Shown: positions 5,120 to 7,772 of the stretch, in pieces
Layout of the letters: the number at the start of each line of letters is the position of its first letter
How positions within the stretch are numbered: the first letter of the stretch is position 1
Assembly (NCBI GenBank): GCA_050249835.1
Contig: JBFWPT010000085.1
Coordinates: forward strand, 1 to 7,772
Direction of reading: 5' to 3'
DNA length: 7,772 nt
Origin: Miltoncostaea sp050249835
GTDB taxonomy: Bacteria; Actinomycetota; Thermoleophilia; Miltoncostaeales; Miltoncostaeaceae
Position numbers and translations under genes: made by a program
The notes under the pieces: model-generated
What the model was told of the DNA's origin: nothing
Seen by the model: only the letters and a program-made list of their open reading frames with translations
Database searches by the model: none

Positions 5120-6436
5120 ATGCCCTCACCCGGAAACGCCTCCTCCCCCTCCCCCGCCAGCCCCCCCGCCGTCGTCCGCACGGTGGCGGAACTGCGCACC
5201 GCCGTCGCGGCCATCCGCGCGAGCGGCCGGCGCGTCGCCGTGGTGCCCACGATGGGCGCGTTCCACGAGGGGCACCTGGAGCTGATGCGGCTGGCGGGCC
5301 GCGACGGGCACGCGGTGGTGGTCACGCTCTTCGTCAACCCCACGCAGTTCGCGCCGACCGAGGACCTCTCCCGCTACCCGCGCGACGAGGAGGGCGACCT
5401 CGCCCGGGCCGGCGCCGTCGGGGCCGAGCTGGTCTTCGCGCCGGACGTCGCGGAGGTCTACCCCGAGGGGTTCGGCACGACGATCAGCGTCTCCGGCCCC
5501 ACCGACGTCCTGGAGGGCGCCGCGCGCCCCGGGCACTTCGACGGGGTCGCCACCGTCGTCGCGAAGCTGCTGCTGGCCGTACGGCCCGACCGGGCCGTGT
5601 TCGGCGCCAAGGACGCCCAGCAGGTCGCCGTCATCCGGCGCCTGATGGCCGACCTGCACCTCGACGACATCGAGCTTGTCGTCGGCCCGATCGTCCGCGA
5701 GGCGGACGGCCTGGCCATGAGCAGCCGCAACGCCTACCTCGGCCCGGAGGACCGGCGGGCCGCCCTGGCCCTCAGCCGGGGCATCCGCGCCGCCGTCGCC
5801 CTCGCCCAGGAGGGCGAGACCGACGTCGCCCGGCTGGAGGCCGCCGCCCGGGCCGTGATCGGGGCCGAGCCCCGGTGCGCGCTCGAGTACGCCGCCGTCG
5901 TCCACCCCGACACCTTCGTCCCGCTGTCCACCGTGGAGGGCCCGGCCCTCCTCTGCGTCGCCGCGCGGGTGGGTCCCGCGCGCCTGATCGACAACGCCCC
6001 GCTCCCGATCCCCACCCGGAGGGCCCACGTGACGCCGCGTTCCCGCACGATGCTGAAGAGCAAGATCCACCGTGCCACGGTCACCGACGCCGACCTGAAC
6101 TACGTCGGCAGCATCACGATCGACACGGACCTGCTCGACGCCGCCGACATCCGGCCGTACGAGCACGTCGCCGTCCTCAACATCAACACCGGCGCCCGCT
6201 TCGAGACCTATGCGATCGAGGGCCCGCGGGGCGGGGGCGACATCTGCCTCAACGGCGCCGCCGCGCGCCTCGCCCAGCCGGGCGACCTCGTGATCGTCCT
6301 GACCTACGCGCAGTACGAGGAGCAGGAGCTGGAGGGCTACGAGCCCGTCGTCGTACACGTGGACTCCGAGAACCGGCAGGTCGACGTGGACGCCCCCGGC
6401 ACGGTCACCGTGCCCGTCATGTGGGAGAAGCGATGA
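5120..6436 (+). CDS. panC-panD: Pantothenate synthetase fused in frame to aspartate 1-decarboxylase (PanC-PanD)
   Basis: The first part (about residues 18-295) is PanC, which uses ATP to join pantoate and beta-alanine into pantothenate. Visible motifs are PTMGAFHEGH (43-52), with the HIGH-like nucleotide site, FVNPTQF (71-77), RPGHFDG (136-142), FGAKDAQQ (161-168), GLAMSSRNAYL (197-207) and the terminal ARLIDN (287-292). Instead of stopping there, the frame continues through a short linker (293-310) into a complete PanD. Its pyruvoyl-forming bond would be Gly330-Ser331, giving 438 residues in all. ATG 5120 has a weak Shine-Dalgarno and leaves a Pro/Ser-rich tail of about 17 residues. In-frame GTGs at 5048 and 5072 (the latter 9 nt after GGGAGGG at 5056-5062) are longer alternatives. 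The stop overlaps panB as ATGA. Both domain calls are very secure; whether the fusion is translated or a 1-nt indel removed the panC stop is open. Confidence 0.88.
   Translation: MPSPGNASSPSPASPPAVVRTVAELRTAVAAIRASGRRVAVVPTMGAFHEGHLELMRLAGRDGHAVVVTLFVNPTQFAPTEDLSRYPRDEEGDLARAGAVGAELVFAPDVAEVYPEGFGTTISVSGPTDVLEGAARPGHFDGVATVVAKLLLAVRPDRAVFGAKDAQQVAVIRRLMADLHLDDIELVVGPIVREADGLAMSSRNAYLGPEDRRAALALSRGIRAAVALAQEGETDVARLEAAARAVIGAEPRCALEYAAVVHPDTFVPLSTVEGPALLCVAARVGPARLIDNAPLPIPTRRAHVTPRSRTMLKSKIHRATVTDADLNYVGSITIDTDLLDAADIRPYEHVAVLNINTGARFETYAIEGPRGGGDICLNGAAARLAQPGDLVIVLTYAQYEEQELEGYEPVVVHVDSENRQVDVDAPGTVTVPVMWEKR
6018..6023 (+). promoter_or_regulatory. Internal Shine-Dalgarno for panD
   Basis: GGAGGG lies 5 nt before an in-frame GTG (6029). 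It is the best ribosome-binding site in the pan operon and sits inside the continuous panC-panD frame, where a purely fused gene would not need it. It supports separate initiation of PanD, either now or in a recent ancestor. Confidence 0.6.
6029..6436 (+). CDS. panD: Aspartate 1-decarboxylase PanD, as fusion C-domain or internally initiated
   Basis: PanD decarboxylates L-aspartate to beta-alanine, the co-substrate of PanC. It is made as a pro-enzyme that cleaves itself at a Gly-Ser bond, turning the Ser into the pyruvoyl cofactor. Read from GTG 6029, the product has 135 residues, normal for the family. After RTMLKSKIHRATVT comes NYVGS, with cleavage before Ser331 in fusion numbering. Lys315, Arg360, Thr363, Tyr364 (RFETYAI) and Asn378 (NGAAA) correspond to known active-site positions. 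The residues RT before MLKSK match the normal PanD N-terminus (MIRTML in E. coli), which favours GTG 6029 over the ATG at 6050. The reading frame is the same as that of panC, with no stop between. The UGA of panD overlaps the panB ATG (ATGA), with GGGAG 5 nt upstream of that ATG. Function is secure; independent translation is inferred. Confidence 0.85.
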   Translation: MTPRSRTMLKSKIHRATVTDADLNYVGSITIDTDLLDAADIRPYEHVAVLNINTGARFETYAIEGPRGGGDICLNGAAARLAQPGDLVIVLTYAQYEEQELEGYEPVVVHVDSENRQVDVDAPGTVTVPVMWEKR

Positions 6437-7227
6437 CCACCGCCACCATCACCGGCGCCCTCGGCCCCGCGGAGATCCACGCCCGCAAGGGCGGCCGCCG
6501 GCTCGTCATGCTCACCGCGTACGACTACCCGACGGCGCTCGCGCTGGACTCCGCCGGGCTCGACCTCCTCCTCGTGGGCGACTCCCTCGCCGAGGTGGAG
6601 CTGGGCCTCGACACGACGCGCGCCATCTCGATCGAGGGCATGGCCCACCACGTCCGCGCGGTGCGCAACGGCGCCCGCGGGACGCACATCGTGGGCGACC
6701 TGACCGCCGGCTCCTACGAGACCCCCGAGCAGGCCGTGGAGAGCGCCCGCCTGCTGATGGCCGCCGGCGCCGACTCGGTGAAGCTGGAGGGCGGGCTGAT
6801 CGCGCAGGTCGAGGCGATCATCGCCGACGGGATCCCCGTGATGGGCCACGTCGGCCTGCTCCCCCAGACCGCCGTCGTGTACCGCCGCGAGGGGACAACC
6901 CCCGACGAGGCCGACCGCATCGCCGCAGAGGCCCGCGCGCTGGACGAGGCCGGCTGTTTCGCGATCGTGATCGAGGCGGTCCCGGCCGAGCTGGCCGAGC
7001 GGATCACGCGGGAGTGCTCCGCCCCGACCATCGGGATCGCGGCGGGCATGGAGACGGACGGGCAGGTCCTCGTGATCGCCGACCTGATCGGCGCGCTCCC
7101 GAACACCCCCCGGTTCGTGAAGCCGAAGGCCGACGTGTTCGGCATCGTCGCGGCCGCCGCCCGGGAGTTCGCGCAGGACGTCCGCGGGGTCGAGGCGCAG
7201 CCGCGCCGGGAGGCGCTGGCGGGGTGA
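6433..7227 (+). CDS. panB: 3-methyl-2-oxobutanoate hydroxymethyltransferase PanB (divergent)
   Basis: PanB transfers a hydroxymethyl group from 5,10-methylene-THF to 2-ketoisovalerate, giving ketopantoate, the first committed step of pantothenate synthesis. The 264-residue TIM-barrel protein keeps the expected positions: TAYDYP (28-33), VGDSL with metal ligand Asp50, GDL with Asp89, VKLEGG with Lys117 and Glu119, GHVGLLPQ with His139, and Glu181 as the probable catalytic base. Several usually invariant stretches differ. VGDSLG reads VGDSLA, GIGAG reads GIAAG, and the glycine-rich GGYxVQGR loop after the His is replaced by YRREGTTP and is about 3 residues shorter than in E. coli. The ATG overlaps the panD stop (ATGA) and has a good Shine-Dalgarno (6423-6427). 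The operon context with panC and panD supports the role despite the divergence. Confidence 0.92.
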   Translation: MTTATITGALGPAEIHARKGGRRLVMLTAYDYPTALALDSAGLDLLLVGDSLAEVELGLDTTRAISIEGMAHHVRAVRNGARGTHIVGDLTAGSYETPEQAVESARLLMAAGADSVKLEGGLIAQVEAIIADGIPVMGHVGLLPQTAVVYRREGTTPDEADRIAAEARALDEAGCFAIVIEAVPAELAERITRECSAPTIGIAAGMETDGQVLVIADLIGALPNTPRFVKPKADVFGIVAAAAREFAQDVRGVEAQPRREALAG

Positions 7228-7652
7228 GCCGCCGGATGAGCGACGGGGAGCGCCGGGAGTTCCTCGCCGCCGGGGCCCGCACGGGGAAGCTCGCGACCGT
7301 GCGGGCCGACGGCCGCCCGCACGTCGCGGCGATCTGGTTCGTGACCGACGGCGACGACCTGGTCTTCAACACCGGCGCCGGGACCGTCAAGGGGCGGAAC
7401 CTGCGGCGCGACCCCCGGGCCTCGCTGCTGGTGGACGACGAGGCCCCGCCGTTCTCCTACGTCCGGGTCGACGGGACCGTCGAGATCAGCGAGGACCTGG
7501 ACCAGATGCTGGTCTGGGCGACGAGGATCGCGGGGCGGTACATGGGGGCGGACCAGGCCGATGCCTATGGGCGGCGGAACGCCGTCCCCGGGGAACTGCT
7601 CGTGCGGCTGAGGCCCACCCGGATCGTCACCGAGGTCGGGGTGGCGGACTAG
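7224..7652 (+). CDS. PPOX-class F420-dependent-type flavoprotein (split beta-barrel)
   Basis: The 142-residue product resembles the Rv1155-like branch of the pyridoxamine-5'-phosphate oxidase fold, small dimers that bind F420, FMN or related cofactors. Visible signatures are GKLATVRADGRPHVAAIWF (strand-turn-strand), DLVFNTGAGTVKGRNLRRDPRASLLVDD, which is the usual cofactor-phosphate region, YVRVDGTVEI, and a C-terminal strand LLVRLRPTRIV. No membrane segment or signal is present. GTG 7224 overlaps the panB stop as GTGA and has GGGAGG (7208-7213) 10 nt upstream, so I prefer it to the ATG at 7236, which lacks a Shine-Dalgarno and gives 138 residues. Co-transcription with panB is likely, but a role in pantothenate synthesis is not implied by the family. 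The cofactor and substrate cannot be read from the sequence. Confidence 0.85.
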   Translation: MSRRMSDGERREFLAAGARTGKLATVRADGRPHVAAIWFVTDGDDLVFNTGAGTVKGRNLRRDPRASLLVDDEAPPFSYVRVDGTVEISEDLDQMLVWATRIAGRYMGADQADAYGRRNAVPGELLVRLRPTRIVTEVGVAD

Positions 7653-7664
7653 GCTGAACAGCCT
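7651..7664 (+). terminator. Weak inverted repeat at the end of the pan operon
   Basis: AGGCT and AGCCT form a 5-bp stem around GAAC, overlapping the PPOX stop codon. No U tract follows on either strand, so it is at best a weak or factor-assisted 3' end. Bases 7665-7688 show nothing else. Confidence 0.2.
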
Positions 7665-7688
7665 CCGGGATGTGCCGACAGGTACGGC

Positions 7689-7772
7689 TCATCTGGGCTC
7701 CATCTTGCGGGCACCGTAGACGAGTTCGGCCGGCCGGCGGCCGGCGGTGATGCGTCCGTGGTGTTCGCGCTG
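7689..7772 (-). CDS. Possible 3' end of a convergent gene, unidentified
   Basis: On the minus strand an open frame enters from the right edge and ends with TGA at 7691-7689, giving 27 residues that start QREHHGR and end RKMEPR. The stretch GRRPAELV faintly recalls the xTPAE segment near the C-terminus of some integrase-core transposases, but 27 residues are too few to assign a family. Codon third positions are mostly G or C, as in the neighbours. It would converge on the PPOX gene. It may also be non-coding. Confidence 0.3.
   Translation of the reverse strand, partial: QREHHGRITAGRRPAELVYGARKMEPR

Noticed and set aside
4206..5129. Upstream extension of the tsaE frame through the glycosylase gene
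   Set aside because: The extension is an Arg/Pro-rich shadow of the glycosylase in another frame; TsaE homology begins only near 4200.
6050..6052. ATG as the panD start
   Set aside because: It is a plausible homologous position, but the GGAGGG is 26 nt away, and the family normally has RT residues before this Met, which the GTG at 6029 provides.
5126..6358. Minus-strand open frame of about 410 codons opposite panC-panD
   Set aside because: It is Gly/Asp/Arg-rich, lacks motifs, and mirrors the conserved sense genes.
7236..7238. ATG as the PPOX gene start
   Set aside because: It has no nearby Shine-Dalgarno, whereas GTG 7224 overlaps the panB stop and has GGGAGG 10 nt upstream. Conserved sequence starts after both, so the ATG is not excluded.
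7729..7745. GC palindrome GCCGGCC-GGC-GGCCGGC as a terminator
   Set aside because: There is no U tract on either strand, it lies inside the possible coding tail, and CCGG repeats like this are expected by chance at this composition.

Overview
The window is a very GC-rich (clearly above 70% by eye), densely packed chromosomal segment. GTG and CTG starts, 4-bp stop/start overlaps, a tsaE-tsaB-rimI-tsaD cluster and an F420-type PPOX flavoprotein together suggest an actinobacterium. A deep lineage such as Thermoleophilia is possible, but I cannot prove it from this sequence. No rRNA, tRNA, CRISPR array or complete mobile element is visible.

Two operons diverge from a 207-bp spacer (4913-5119). 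Leftward, on the minus strand, lie six genes: a family 4 iron-sulfur uracil-DNA glycosylase, tsaE, tsaB, rimI, tsaD, and a secreted subtilisin-like protease cut by the left window edge. TsaB, TsaD and TsaE are the transfer side of the tRNA t6A37 machinery; the TsaC/Sua5 partner is not here. RimI is an N-alpha-acetyltransferase commonly linked to them. The junctions are very tight: a CTGA overlap (implying a CTG start for tsaE), an 89-bp overlap, a 1-nt gap, an ATGA overlap and a GTGA overlap. The six genes are therefore probably co-transcribed and translationally coupled.

Rightward, on the plus strand, is a pantothenate (vitamin B5) operon, panC-panD-panB, followed by the PPOX/F420-type flavoprotein gene. 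PanB makes ketopantoate, PanD makes beta-alanine and PanC joins pantoate with beta-alanine. The pantoate-forming reductase (PanE or IlvC) is not in the window. The notable point is that panC and panD form one uninterrupted reading frame that would encode a 438-residue PanC-PanD fusion. A strong internal Shine-Dalgarno and in-frame GTG also stand exactly where a separate PanD should begin. This is either a real bifunctional protein with optional internal initiation, or a 1-nt indel (biological or sequencing) that removed the panC stop.

After the PPOX gene, the last 120 bases hold a weak inverted repeat and, on the minus strand, a possible 3' end of a convergent gene of unknown identity.
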